Shown piece after piece: positions 47,273-58,600 of a DNA stretch of 64,000 nt (position 1 is its first letter; each line of letters starts with the position of its first letter). The stretch covers positions 1-64,000 of the forward strand of contig NZ_PVNL01000118.1 in the NCBI RefSeq assembly GCF_002994635.1, in the 5' to 3' direction. The notes under the pieces were generated by a model that made no database searches, was not told the origin of the DNA, and saw only the letters and a list, made by a program, of their open reading frames with translations. This DNA comes from Enhygromyxa salina (GTDB lineage Bacteria > Myxococcota_A > Polyangia > Nannocystales > Nannocystaceae). A program made the translations under genes and the position numbers.

Positions 47273-48268
47273 TCACCAGCGCTCGAAGATATAGTTGCCG
47301 ACCCCCGCGCCGTGCTCGCGACCGCCGACGTGGCGAAAGCCCGCGTTGGCGAGCAGCCGGAACATGGCGGGCCTGTGCTCGAGCTGAAGCTCGATCAACA
47401 GGTGGCGCAGGGTCTCGCTGGCCAGGGTCTCGCGCGCGCCCGCGAGGACCTCGGGCTCGTGGCCGTCGACATCGATCTTGATGTGCGTGGGCGGACAGAG
47501 CATGGGCTCGGCGCGGAGGCTGTCGAGGCTGCGACGGACGCAGGCTGTCCTCGCCCGGCCGGTCGCGCCGCCCTCGTCGAGCGCTCGGGGCGAGGCGGCT
47601 CCGTGCACGAAGTCGCGGTAGTGATAGGCCGCGAGGCCGCTGTCTTCGGCCAGCGCGACCGGCAGCGCGAGGACCGTGTCTGCACCGTTGAGGGCGAGGT
47701 TCTCGACCAGCCGCGCAAAGTTGAGCGGCTCCGGCTCGAACGCGACGACCTGCCTGGGCTGACGCAGCCACGCATGAAGGGCGATGATCCCGATGTTTGC
47801 CCCGACATCGTAGACGACGCTCTCGGCGTCGACGCTGGTTTGGAGCCAGCTGATGGTCTCGGGCTCGAGCGCGGCGGTCATGGTCGCGCGCCACAGCTCG
47901 ACCGCGTTTTGGATCCGGACGCGGAGCGGACCCACGGACACCGCTTCGTCGAGGCGCAGGGCTGGCGCCTCGACGCCCTGCTGATCCGCGTAGCCGAGGC
48001 TGGTGTCGAACACCAGCTCGAGCGCGGCGCGGTGGCCCCCGAGGGCCGCGAGACCGTCACGGTTCCAGGCGAGGGCGCGGAGCTCGGCGAGACCGAGCTC
48101 GCCAGTCTCGACCAGCCGCCGCAGCACCCCCTCATGCAGGCTCGTGAGCACACCAAACGCGTGTCGCTGCGTGGGGGTCATGGGGGTGTCGCTGGCCACC
48201 GCGGCGACCAGCGCAGCCGCCACGCGCTCCTTCGCCGCCTGATCGACGTCACTGTCACTGTCACCCAT
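47273..48268 (-). CDS. FkbM-family methyltransferase (2)
   Basis: The 331-residue protein has an N-terminal extension of about 110 residues, then YDVGANIGI (153-161) and IKIDVDGHEP as the FkbM signatures. It lies 47 bases downstream of the MbtH-like gene and is the last gene of the run RmlB, MbtH-like, FkbM (2). It could O-methylate a peptide or sugar product. It differs clearly from FkbM (1) in sequence and length. Confidence 0.88.
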   Translation of the reverse strand: MGDSDSDVDQAAKERVAAALVAAVASDTPMTPTQRHAFGVLTSLHEGVLRRLVETGELGLAELRALAWNRDGLAALGGHRAALELVFDTSLGYADQQGVEAPALRLDEAVSVGPLRVRIQNAVELWRATMTAALEPETISWLQTSVDAESVVYDVGANIGIIALHAWLRQPRQVVAFEPEPLNFARLVENLALNGADTVLALPVALAEDSGLAAYHYRDFVHGAASPRALDEGGATGRARTACVRRSLDSLRAEPMLCPPTHIKIDVDGHEPEVLAGARETLASETLRHLLIELQLEHRPAMFRLLANAGFRHVGGREHGAGVGNYIFERW

Positions 48269-48315
48269 GGCCGCGAATGTAGACGATGACGCGCGCGCTC
48301 GCTCGGGCCGAGCGC

Positions 48316-48849
48316 TCAGAGCCGCCGCAGGGCCCCGCGCCCGCCACCGTCTGGCAGCGAGATGGTGGCCTCACACGCACACGCGACGAAGTCGAGCTCC
48401 AGGGTGCCGCTGACGCGCAACGTCGCGCCCTCGATCGTCTGCTGACGGCTGTGATCGTCGAGCGCCACGGCGAGCAGCGTTCCCCCGCGAGTGTTGGGAA
48501 ACCGCAGGTGCATGGTGCCCCCGCTGAGCGCCTCGGCCACGCGCTCGGGGCTGCGCTCGGCGAACAATTCGAGCTCGACGTCCTGCTCGACGCACAGCCG
48601 CGTGACGAGGTCGGGGCCCGGATCGGGCTCGGGCTCGGGCTCGGGCGCGGGCTCGGGTGCGGCGGCCATGAACTCGCGCAGGCTCCGAGGCCGCATGTCC
48701 GTCCACAGCTCCTCGATGCGGGCGAGACAGGCAGCTTTGGTGTCGGGCCCGGCAACGACGCTCCACCCTGCAGGAGGCTGCTCGTTGGGCCAGATCGAGT
48801 ACTGCTCCTCGTGGTTCACGACCACAAAATAGGACTCAGCCGTGGACAT
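48316..48849 (-). CDS. MbtH-like protein with C-terminal extension
   Basis: Residues 7-60 contain every signature position of MbtH proteins: N12, E14, Q16, S18, W20, P21, P26, G28, W29, L42, W49, T50, D51, R53, P54. MbtH proteins bind and activate adenylation domains. The normal length is 60-75 residues; here a PEP-rich linker and an extra beta-rich domain of about 100 residues follow (177 total). The extra domain has four cysteines or so and a DFVACACEA motif. Context: an operon with RmlB and FkbM (2), and the NRPS genes about four kb away. Start ATG 48849; a GTG upstream is less likely. Confidence 0.85.
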   Translation of the reverse strand: MSTAESYFVVVNHEEQYSIWPNEQPPAGWSVVAGPDTKAACLARIEELWTDMRPRSLREFMAAAPEPAPEPEPEPDPGPDLVTRLCVEQDVELELFAERSPERVAEALSGGTMHLRFPNTRGGTLLAVALDDHSRQQTIEGATLRVSGTLELDFVACACEATISLPDGGGRGALRRL

Positions 48850-48899
48850 CGACGGCAACCATCGCACGGGGCACGGCGAGGCTCAACCGAGTTTCGGCC

Positions 48900-49916
48900 T
48901 CACTTGGCGAGGGCCGCGAGGGCGGTCTCCCGCCACTGCTCGTGCTCGAGGTACCAGCGGATCGTCTGCTCGAGCCCGCGGTCGAGCGTGGTGGCTCGCC
49001 GCCACCCGAGCTCGCGCTCGGCGAGGGTGGTGTCGAGCGAGTAGCGAAAGTCGTGGCCGCGGCGGTCGCTGACGAACTCGATCAGCGCCCGGGAGCTCTC
49101 GCGCGGGCGGCCGACGATCACGTCGAGCTGATCGAGCAGCCGGGTGACGAGCTCGAGGTTGCTCTGCTCACAGCGGCCGCCAAAGCAGTAGCTGGATCCT
49201 GGACGACCGTTCTGGAACGCCGCCACCAGCCCCGCGCAGTGGTCGTCGACAAACAGCCAGTCACGCACGTTCGCGCCGCGACCGTAGATGGGGATCGGCT
49301 CGCGCGCGAGCGCCCGCGTGATCACGACGGGGATCAGCTTGTCGGGGAATTGCCGAGGCCCATAGTTGTTGGAGCTGAGCGTGATGATGTAGGGCAGCCC
49401 GTAGCAGCGCCCCCACGCGCGGACCAGATGGTCGGCGCCGGCCTTGACGGCGGCGTAAGGGTTGTTGGGTGCGTACGCGCTGCGCTCGTCGAAGCTGCCG
49501 GTCTCGCCGAGTTCGCCGAACACCTCGTCCGTCGACACCTGATGGAACAGCACGTCCTCGCGGGTTCCCCAGGCCCGCCGCGCGACCTCGAGCAAGACCG
49601 CGGTTCCGAGCACGTTGGTACGAACGAAGCTCAGCGGCTGCTCGAGCGAGCGATCGACGTGGCTCTCGGCGGCGAGGTGGATCACGGCGGACGGCGAGTG
49701 CTCGCTGAACACGGCCTCGACCGCGTCGAGATCGGCGACGTCGCCGTGCACGAACACGTGGTTGGGATCATCGTCGAACGCGGCCAGGTTCGCCCGCAAC
49801 CCGCAGTAGCTGAGCGCGTCGAAGGACACGAGCTGACGGGTGGGCCACTGGCGACGCAGCCGCCTGACGAGGTTCGAGCCGATAAAGCCGGCGGCACCAG
49901 TGACGAGGATCGTCAT
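48900..49916 (-). CDS. rmlB: dTDP-glucose 4,6-dehydratase (RmlB)
   Basis: The 338-residue NAD+-dependent SDR-type enzyme converts dTDP-glucose to dTDP-4-keto-6-deoxyglucose, the entry to 6-deoxysugars. GAAGFIG (7-13) binds NAD, STDEVFGE holds the catalytic Thr129-Asp130-Glu131, Tyr154 and Lys158 form YAAVK, and SNNYGPRQFPDKLIP is a family hallmark. The gene precedes the MbtH-like gene on the same strand. No RmlA or other sugar gene is near, so either the NRPS product is glycosylated with genes further along or this is for a surface glycan. Confidence 0.93.
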   Translation of the reverse strand: MTILVTGAAGFIGSNLVRRLRRQWPTRQLVSFDALSYCGLRANLAAFDDDPNHVFVHGDVADLDAVEAVFSEHSPSAVIHLAAESHVDRSLEQPLSFVRTNVLGTAVLLEVARRAWGTREDVLFHQVSTDEVFGELGETGSFDERSAYAPNNPYAAVKAGADHLVRAWGRCYGLPYIITLSSNNYGPRQFPDKLIPVVITRALAREPIPIYGRGANVRDWLFVDDHCAGLVAAFQNGRPGSSYCFGGRCEQSNLELVTRLLDQLDVIVGRPRESSRALIEFVSDRRGHDFRYSLDTTLAERELGWRRATTLDRGLEQTIRWYLEHEQWRETALAALAK

Positions 49917-50011
49917 CGAGGGGGTGATGCCACTTTGTCGCGGTCGGAACAACGCTTGTCTCGCCGCCCCTCCTCTTGGTATGGACCACGTGGAGGGGAC
50001 GACGGGCTCGA

Positions 50012-50761
50012 GTGTATGCGCTGCTGCTAACCGCCGCTGTGCTCCCGCCCGCGCTGTTGGTCGGCGCGCTGGCGCGAGCTCTGGCCACTCCGGCCACGCG
50101 GACCTCGATCGCGCTGGCCTTTGCGTGTGGGGCGGCCCTGCTGCTGCCGGTCTATGGCCTCCTCGACCTGCACGAGCTCCTCGACGTCGAGCTCGGCACG
50201 GACCCCTACCCCAAGGGTCTGTACCGCGGCTTCGTGCTCGCGTCGGCCCCCGAAGAGCTGTGTCGGGTCCTCGCGGTCTGGGCGTTCGCGGCCTGGGCCG
50301 CGCGCGAGCAGCCCAGGCCACACGCCAGCGCCAGCGCGGTCGTGTATGGGGCCGCGGTGATGCTCGGCTTCGCGAGCCTCGAGAACTGTGTGTATGTCCA
50401 CAACCGCGGCTGGGAGGTGCTCTCGGGCCGGATGCTGACGGCGCTGCCGTTCAACGCGGCGCTGGGCGTGATCGCGGGCGCGTGCGTGGGCGAGGCGCTC
50501 GCGCGTGGGCGAGGCCTGCTCGACGTGGGGCGACGCCTGATCCTCGCGCTGGGCCTGGTCACCGCGCTGCACGGGGCCTACGACGCGCCGCTGTTGATCC
50601 TCTACGAGACCAACCACAAGGCCAGCAGCGGCGAGACCGTCGCGCTCGCCTCGGTTAGCTACGCCGTGTTTGGCCTGACGTTGCTGGCTGCGCTGGCCCT
50701 GGTCCGTCGCGCGCGACGGCAGTGCGTGGATCAGCGACGCGGAAGCACGACGAGCGCGTAG
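50012..50761 (+). CDS. Degenerate PrsW-like membrane protein
   Basis: The 249-residue protein is a paralog of the PrsW protein at 41915 (VYALLLTAAVLPPALL against MYALLLASAVIPSALL), which places the start at GTG 50012. It keeps PEELC and SLEN but has Arg85 for Lys, loses the Asp of MDGLVYG, and has Asn148 for the His of PLHAMLG; HGAYD replaces HGMYN. With the metal-site His lost it may be inactive as a protease and act as a binding or regulatory paralog. Its 3' end overlaps the convergent membrane-protein gene by 31 bases. Confidence 0.82.
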   Translation: MYALLLTAAVLPPALLVGALARALATPATRTSIALAFACGAALLLPVYGLLDLHELLDVELGTDPYPKGLYRGFVLASAPEELCRVLAVWAFAAWAAREQPRPHASASAVVYGAAVMLGFASLENCVYVHNRGWEVLSGRMLTALPFNAALGVIAGACVGEALARGRGLLDVGRRLILALGLVTALHGAYDAPLLILYETNHKASSGETVALASVSYAVFGLTLLAALALVRRARRQCVDQRRGSTTSA

Positions 50762-52554
50762 TCTCCGTACACGTAGAGCACGCGCATGGTCGTGGCCCGA
50801 TCGCTGGCAACGACCGCGAAGTTCGCGCGATAGCGGCCGCCGATCACCGCCAGCTCGGCGTCGGTCAGCGCGGCATAGCGGCGCTCGTAGCCGGGGATCG
50901 CCGCGCGACCCGGCCCCTCGGGTGGGCCGTAGCAGTCGAACATGCGTGTGCCCCACTCGGCGACGCCGGGATCGTGATCTGGGACGCCATCGAAATCGAC
51001 GACGATCGCCCGCGTGGCGATGAGTCGGAAGTCACCGAAGGCGGGGGGCGTGAGAATGACGCTGGCCGGCGGGGTGTAGCGGGCGACGTCGCGGGCCAGC
51101 ATCAAGGCGTCGCGCTGGTAGTCGCTCGAGCGCCAGCGCGGACGGAAGTCGTCGGCGAGCCACGCACTCGACTGATTGACCGCCACCCCGGCGATGCCCC
51201 CAGCCAGCGCCAGCGCCAGGCTCCACCCGCGCCAGCTCGCGATCGTGAGCGCGAGGCAGACGAGGCTCAGAACTAGCGTCGGCGCGAGGGCGGGTGGCCC
51301 CAAGCCGATCGCGACGGCCACCAGCAAGGCGAGGCTGGCCGCGACCAGCAACCTGGTCTGTCGGCGCTCGAGCCTTGGCGCGAGCCAGGCGACGAGCACG
51401 AAGCAGCCCCCGGCGAGCAGCGGCGCCGCCAGGCTCAGGCCCAGCGCGGGCACCCACGCGCGCTCGACCGGATCGCTCGCGAGCCTGGCCAGGTGCCCAG
51501 CGGCGACGAGCAGCGCGATCCAGGCCAGCAGCACGCAGCAGCGCAGCGGCGTGAACAGCAACCACGCGCGCCATGCCCAGCGATCCACGAACACGTGGGA
51601 CAAGAGCACGAGCAGCGCGAGGCCGGCAGCGAGGATCAGGTAGCTCCGCACCAGGTGCCTCTCGGGCGGTGGTTCGGGCCGGCTCGAACGGCGGGCACAG
51701 ATCAGCGTGACCACGACCAGGCTCAGCAACGTCGCCCACGTCGTCCAGTCGGCGAACACGTGACTGGGGCTGTAGCGGCCGGGATCTCGTTGCAAGGCCG
51801 CGAGCGCGACGAAGGTCTCGTCGGCCAGCGAGCGCGGGTGCGTGAAGATCGGCGCGACGACCAGCGCCACGCTCGGCGCCACCAAGGTCGCCGTCACCCC
51901 GCTCGAGCGCAGCGCAGCCCCGATGTCGGCGCCCTGCCGCCGAACGAGGAGCATGCTCACGAGCAGCGCCGCGCTCGGGACCGCAAGGCCGGGTGCGAGC
52001 AACACCGCGAGGCTCGCCGGAATCCCCGCCGCCACGCCCCGCCGCCAGGCTTGGCCGTCGTCGAACGCCAGCAGTCCAAAGTACAGCGACGCGGCGAGCA
52101 GCGGGAGCGCGAGTCCCTCGGGGGTGAGCGCCGTGGCAGCGCAGATCGACGGGCCCCCGATCGCGGGGATGGGCGCGCAGCAGACCAACGCCGCGGCGAT
52201 CCGCGGGGCCCATGGTGCGTCGGGAACCAGCGCGCGCGCGCTCGCGTAGCTGACCAGCGCGAGCCCGACGTTGGCGAGCGCCGTCAAGCCGAGATACAGG
52301 CGGTCGTAGGGGATCACCCGGGCGAGCATGCCCAGCAGCGTGATCAGGGGCGTGCGCGGCCCAAACACGGAGCCCGCCCAGGTGTAGAAGTCCCCGGCCA
52401 GGAACTGTGGATCGGCGGCGCGCATGACCGGGGCGAGCAGCTGCAGGGTCCCGGGCTCGAGGAACTGATAGCGCCACGCCGTCGCGAACAGCCCGCACGC
52501 GACAGCCACGAGCAGGCCTCCCGCCGCCCACGAGCTGGGTTTTGACGCCGTCAT
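50731..52554 (-). CDS. Polytopic membrane protein (DUF6798-like)
   Basis: The 607-residue product has about ten to twelve hydrophobic helices and a soluble C-terminal part (about 510-607) containing SVILTPPAFGDFRLI and RMFDCYGPPEGPG. The N-terminal QFLAGDFYTWAG and the late RYRANFAVV region recall large glycosyltransferase-like integral membrane proteins of the DUF6798 type. It is divergent from the NRPS and may share its promoter region, so a role in export or glycan attachment is possible, but no catalytic motif was recognised. Confidence 0.7.
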   Translation of the reverse strand: MTASKPSSWAAGGLLVAVACGLFATAWRYQFLEPGTLQLLAPVMRAADPQFLAGDFYTWAGSVFGPRTPLITLLGMLARVIPYDRLYLGLTALANVGLALVSYASARALVPDAPWAPRIAAALVCCAPIPAIGGPSICAATALTPEGLALPLLAASLYFGLLAFDDGQAWRRGVAAGIPASLAVLLAPGLAVPSAALLVSMLLVRRQGADIGAALRSSGVTATLVAPSVALVVAPIFTHPRSLADETFVALAALQRDPGRYSPSHVFADWTTWATLLSLVVVTLICARRSSRPEPPPERHLVRSYLILAAGLALLVLLSHVFVDRWAWRAWLLFTPLRCCVLLAWIALLVAAGHLARLASDPVERAWVPALGLSLAAPLLAGGCFVLVAWLAPRLERRQTRLLVAASLALLVAVAIGLGPPALAPTLVLSLVCLALTIASWRGWSLALALAGGIAGVAVNQSSAWLADDFRPRWRSSDYQRDALMLARDVARYTPPASVILTPPAFGDFRLIATRAIVVDFDGVPDHDPGVAEWGTRMFDCYGPPEGPGRAAIPGYERRYAALTDAELAVIGGRYRANFAVVASDRATTMRVLYVYGDYALVVLPRR

Positions 52555-52652
52555 CTGCGAGCGGCCCAATCTACATCCGGCTCGTCGGGCGACACAACCG
52601 GGGCTGTGATTGCGGTCGCGTCGCCGCTGTGTTTCCATGCCGAGCGGCCGAG

Positions 52653-55600
52653 GTGACTTCGAACGCAGGCAAGGACATCGCGGCGCGCCTCGACGCGCTG
52701 CCGCCCAAGCGAAGGCGATTGCTCGAGCAGCTGCTCGCCGAGCGTCGTCGGGAGCTACGGCCCGAGCTTGGGAGTGGCGATCGCTGGCCCCTGTCCGCGG
52801 CGCAGCGTCGCCTGTGGTTTCTCAGCCGACTGGTGCCCGAGCGTCGCGACTACGTCCTCGCCGGATACCTGCGGCTCGACGGGGCGCTGCACCCCGAGCG
52901 CCTCGGTCACGCCCTGACGGCCCTCCTCGATCGCCAGGCGATCCTGCGTGCCCGGTTTGGGGTCGACGAGGACGGTGAGCCCCATGTCTGGATCGCCGAC
53001 GCCCAGACCCCCGAGCTGTCCGTGCGCACCGCCGAGCCGGCCGAGGTCGCCCGCGCCCTCGCGGATCGCCCATTCGATCTCGAGCGCGAGCCGCTGCTGC
53101 GGATCGCCCTGTGCTCGACCGGGCCGAGCGCCCACCAGCTCGTGCTCGTCGCCCACCACCTGATCTGCGACGGGGGCTCGCTGGCGATCTTCGCCGCGGA
53201 GCTGTCCGCTCACTATCGGTCCCTCGCCCAGACCCAGGCGCCCGCGAGCCTGGCTCCGCTCGCGGTCAGCTACGGCGACTACGCGCGCTGGGAGCAGGCC
53301 CACCTCGCCAGCCCCGCGCTCGTCGAGCAGCGCGCATGGTGGCTGTCCCGGCTCGCGGGGGGTCCACCGGCCCCGGCCTTCGCCCGCAGCACCGGTGAGT
53401 ACGCCGGCGCCCGCATGCAGCTGCGCGTCGAGCCCGAGCTCCTCGTCGAGCTCGATGGGCGAGCGAGGCGGCTGGCGACGACCCGGTTCGCGCTGCTGTC
53501 CGCGGCCTTCATGCTGGCCCTCGAGTCTCACGCGCCGCGCGGCGAGCAGTGGCTCGGCACCCCCGTCGCAACCCGTGAGCGGCCCGAGCTCGAGGGTTTG
53601 ATCGGACTGTTCGTCAACACTGTGGTGTTGCGCGCGGCGATCGATCGTGACCAGCCGCTCGAGGACTTCGTGCGTGAGCTGGGCACCAGCATCCAAGACG
53701 CCCTGGTCAGGGCCACGCAGCCGTTCGAAGCGATCGTCGAGGCGGTGCGATCGACCGGCGTCGGCGATACGCCGCTGATCCAAGCTGCCATCAGCCTGCA
53801 GGAGCCGGCCCCTCCGTTCGCGCTCGGACCCGCGCTCGAGGGCAGCCTGGTCCCGGTGTTCTGTGAGCGCGTGACCCTCGAGCTGATCTTGGTCCTGCGT
53901 CCGCAGGACGACGGGCTCACGGCCAGCTTCGAGTACGCGTCGGCGGTCGTCGACGCGACCGCCGTCGCTCGGATCGCGGAGCGCTTCATGGCGATCTTGC
54001 GGGCCTCGACCCAGCGACCCCACGCGCCGCTGGCCGAGCTCGTGTCCCCGCTGGCTGGCCCACCTCGCCAGGCCGAGCGGGTCGAGGGCCGCGCGGACGC
54101 GACCGAGGCCGCCCGCCTGAGTCCGACGCAGCTCGCCATGTGGATGGGCCAGCGCCTGCGCCCGGACGTGCCGATCTACAACCAACAGCTGATCTGCACG
54201 GTCGACGGGCCGCTCGATCCGGGGCTGCTCGAGCGGGCCTTCGCGCGAGTCGTCGCCACCAACGACGCGCTGCGCACGGTGATCGAGGTCGTCGATGGTG
54301 CCCCGCAGCAGCGATGGCTCGCGCCTGACTGGGGGCCTGACGCTGGACCCAGCTTGGAGGTCCTCGAGCTGCGACCCGGGCCCGACCTCGACGCCCGCGC
54401 GGCTCGCCTGCTCGAGCGTCGCAGCGCGCGACGCTTCGAGCTCGAGACCAGCCTCGTCGACAGCGTCCTGGTTCGCGCGGGTGCCGAACGTGGCTACTGG
54501 TGCCTCACGCTCCACCACCTGATCACCGACGGCTGGTCGTTCGCGCTGATCCTCGAGCAGACCGCCCAAGCCTACGAAGACCTCGCCGCCGCGAGACCGC
54601 TGCAGGCGCCGCGCCCCTCGCTGGGCGCGGCAGCCTTGCGGGCAGCCGCCGAGCCGCCGCGGGCGGGCCAGCGCCTCGAGCGGGCGCGCAGCTGCTTTCG
54701 TGCGCTCGAGCCTGCTCCGCTCCCGGCGTTCTTTGCTCGGCGACGCCCGGTCGACCAGACCGCGGTGGTTCGCCTCGAGCTCGAGCTCGACGCCCAGCGC
54801 GGGCGAGCGCTGAGCGGCCTGTGCGAGCACCCTCCGCTGCGCAGCCTCACGACCGGCATGGCGCGGACCAAGCTGTGGCTGACCCTGGTCGCCGCGCTCG
54901 TCCATCGGCTCAGCGGCGAGCACGAGCTGTGCATCGGCGTCCCCCTCCATCGTCGCAGCTCGGCGCTCGCCAAGCAGACCGTCGGCGCGCTGATGGTCGT
55001 GTGCCCGATCCGCCTGCGGATCCCGGCTCGGCCGAGCTTCGCCAGCGTCGCCGCGGCGGTCGACGCCGCGTTCACGGCGGGGCTGCGCAACCTCTCGGGG
55101 CTCGACGCGCTGCCTGGCGGTCGGCGGCCCTACGACGTGGTCCTCAACTACCTCGACCTGGAGTTTCCCCCGCTCGCTGGGCTGCCGACCCGGGTCGAGA
55201 TGCGGACGCCTGGCCACGCGTTGGACACGCTCACCGTCAACGTCCACGACCACGCTGAGCAGCTGCGCCTCGACCTCGACCTGTGCGCGGCGGTGTTCGA
55301 CGATGTCCGGCGGGCACGACTGCGCGCGGAGCTGCGCGCCCTGATCGACGGCTGCCTCGCGAACGTCGACGCCCCGCTCGATCCGCCCTGCTCCGGCGAG
55401 CACGACCTCGCACAGCTCGACCGCGGGGCCGAGGCCGCCTGCTTCAGCGGCGCCTGCGACTCGCCGTGGGCGGCGATCGAGGCTCACGCCGAGCGCCAGG
55501 GCGACGCCGTCGCGGTGATCGACGGCCCCCGCCAGCTCAGCTGGGCCGCCCTGCGCCGTCGGGTTCGCGCGCTCGCCCAAGCCCTCCGCGCCCGCGGGCT

Positions 55601-58600
55601 CGGGGTCGGGACCACGGTCTGCGTCGCGCTGCCTCGCAGCCTCGAGCAGGTCATGGCCGTGCTCGCGGTCGGGGCCAGCGGCGCCGCGTACCTCCCGATC
55701 GACCCGGCGCGCTCGTGTGTTCAGGCCCAGGCCGACCTCGCGCACGCGGTGCGACTTGGAGTCCGGCACGCGCTCGTCGCCGCGCCCGATCGCGAAGCCC
55801 TCGCGACGGCGGGCCTCGAGCTGCTGACCCTCCGCGAGCTCGAGTCGATTGACCCCTTGTCTACAGCGACACCGATCCCGTGGCGAGGGTTGGCGCCGTG
55901 TGTGCCCCGCTCGCCCGCGTACGTGATGTTCACCTCGGGGACCAGCGCCGCGCCGCGGGCCGTGATCGTCGAGCTGGCCGGGCTCACCAACCACGCGCGC
56001 TGGGCTGGCGCGAGCTTTGGCCTCGGGCCCGGCGAGCGGGTCCTGCAGTTCGCCAGCCTCGGGTTCGACACGGCGGTCGAGGAGCTGTTTGGCAGCTTGA
56101 TGGCGGGGGCGACCCTGGTCCTGCGCGAGCCGGGCTTGGCCAGCCCCCGCGAGTTCTGGCTGCGGTGTCGTCGAGCGGGCGTTACGGTGGTCGATCTCCC
56201 GACGGCGTACTGGCACGTGCTCGTCCGCGAGGGTGAGCTCGACCCCGCCGTGCTCGGATCCGTGCGGCTCGTGGTCATCGGTGGGGAGCGGGCCGAGCGG
56301 GACGCGGTCGCCCGCTGGTCCAGCGAGATCGGCGACGCGGCGACCTTGATCAACACCTACGGGCCGACGGAGGCGACGGTGGTCGCCACGGCCCACACCC
56401 TGGGGCCGACGTCGCTCGCCGGCGATCGCGAGCTCCCGATCGGGCGCCCGCTCCCGGGTGTGCGCGTGAGCCTGAGTCCATTCGACAGGTTCTGGGCGAC
56501 GGCCCCGCGCGGCGTCCCGGCCGAGCTGCTGATCGGCGGGGTCGCGGTCGCGGTGGGCTATGCCCAGCGCCCCGGGCTCACGGCCGCGCGCTTCGTCCCC
56601 GATCCCCACGGACAGCCGGGCGCGCGTCAGTATCGGAGCGGAGATCGAGTCAGCCTCGACGACGATGATCAGCTGATCTACCGCGGCCGCGCCGATCGCC
56701 AGCTCAAGATCCGAGGAGTTCGGGTCGAGCCCGACGCGATCGAGGCGCGCGCCGTCGCGCTCCCCCAGGTCCGCGCCGCCGCGCTCGTCGTGACGGGCGC
56801 GGCGCAGCCGGCCGGGGCGCTGCTGTGGCTGTTCATGGTCGCCGCCGAGGACGACCTGCCTCCGCCTCCGGCCCCGGAGCTCGCGGCCCGACTGGCGCCG
56901 CCCGGGGTGCCGCTGCGCGGGGTCTGGCTCGAGCGCCTCCCGCTGACGGCCCGCGACAAGCTCGACCGCGCGCAGCTGCGGGTCCAGGCCGAGCAGCTGC
57001 TCGCGTCGACGATCACCGAGGCCCCCGACCCCGACTCCAGTGCAGGTGACGGTGGCAGTGACGGTGACGGCGACGCGCTGGCCGAGCTGCGCGGGCTGTG
57101 GGCCGAGCTGCTCGAGCGTGACGCCGCGGCGCTCACCCCCGAGGCCGACTTCTTCGCCCTGGGCGGTCACTCGCTGCTCGGGGCGATGCTCATCGCCAGG
57201 ATCGAGCGACGGCTCGGCGTCGCGCTGCCACTGCGCGCGCTGTTCGAGGCGCCGCGGCTCGGCGACCTCGCCCGCGCGCTGGTCGACGCTCGCGCGGGCA
57301 CTGGGCCGGGCGCGGCGGCCAACGACGACGCCATCGGCCCGCGGCCCCAACCAGCCAGGGCCCCGCTCTCGTCGACGCAAGAGCGGCTGTGGTTCCTCGA
57401 CCAGCTCGACCCCGGCAATCCAACCTACAACATCCCCGCGGCCGTGGAGCTGCGGGGGGCGCTCGACGTCGCGGCGCTTCGACAGGCCTTCTCGGCGCTC
57501 GTCGAGCGCCACGAGATCCTGCGCACGACCTTCGTGATCGGCGAGCTCGGCCCCGAGCAGCGCATCGCTCCGCCTGCGCCCGTGCCCCTGCCCGTCGTCG
57601 CGCTCGACGAGCTCGAACAGGCGACGCTCGAACAAGCGATCGACGCGCGGATCCAGGCCCACGCCAGCCACCGGTTCTCGCTGGCCGACGGACCCCTGCT
57701 CGCCCTCGAGCTGCTGCGCTGCGACGCCGCGCGCCACGTGCTGATCTCCAACCTCCACCACATCATCGCCGACGGCTGGTCCGTCGGCGTGCTCGTGCGC
57801 GAGCTCGAGGTCCTCTACGCCGCGGCCCGCAGTGGCGTGCAGGCCGAGCTCGCGCCGCTGCCCCTGCAGTACGCCGACTACGCCGCGTGGCAGCGCCAGC
57901 GGCTCGCTCGCCCCGAGACCCAGACCGAGCGGGCCTGGTGGCGGGCGACGCTCGCGGGCGCGCCCGAGCGGCTCGAGCTGCCCCTCGCGCGGCCTCGTCC
58001 CGCGGTCGAGCGCCACGTTGGCGCCCGGCTCCCGCTGCGGTTCGCCCCCGAGCGCGGCCGGGCCCTCGCCGAGCTCGCCCGCGCGCACGAGGCCACCGCG
58101 TTCATGGCCATGCTCGCCTGCGTCGGTCTGCTCCTCGCTCGCGTCAGCGGACAGACCCAGCTGTGCGTGGGCTCGCCGGTCGCCGGGCGCGATCGGCCCG
58201 AGCTCGAGGGCCTGATCGGCTGCTTCGTCAACACCGTCGTCCTGCGCCTCGATGTGTCCGGGGCGCTCACCTATGTCGAGCTGCTCCGCCGCGTCCGCGC
58301 GACCTGCCTCGACGCGCTCACCCACGCCTCGCTCCCATTCGAGGCGGTCGTCGACGAGCTCCGACCGCAGCGCAGCCTCACCCACCAGCCGCTGTTTCAG
58401 GTCATGTTCACGTTCCTCAACGAGCCGACACGGCGGGCGCTGAGCGAGCGCGGGGCGCTCGACTGGACCCCGCGAGAGTTCGACCGCGGCGTCGCCAACC
58501 GCGATCTCACCGTGCGGCTCGAGACCGACCCCAGCGGCGCCCTGATCGGCCACATCGAGTACAACAGCGGGCTGTTCGACGCAGCCCAGATCGCAACCTG

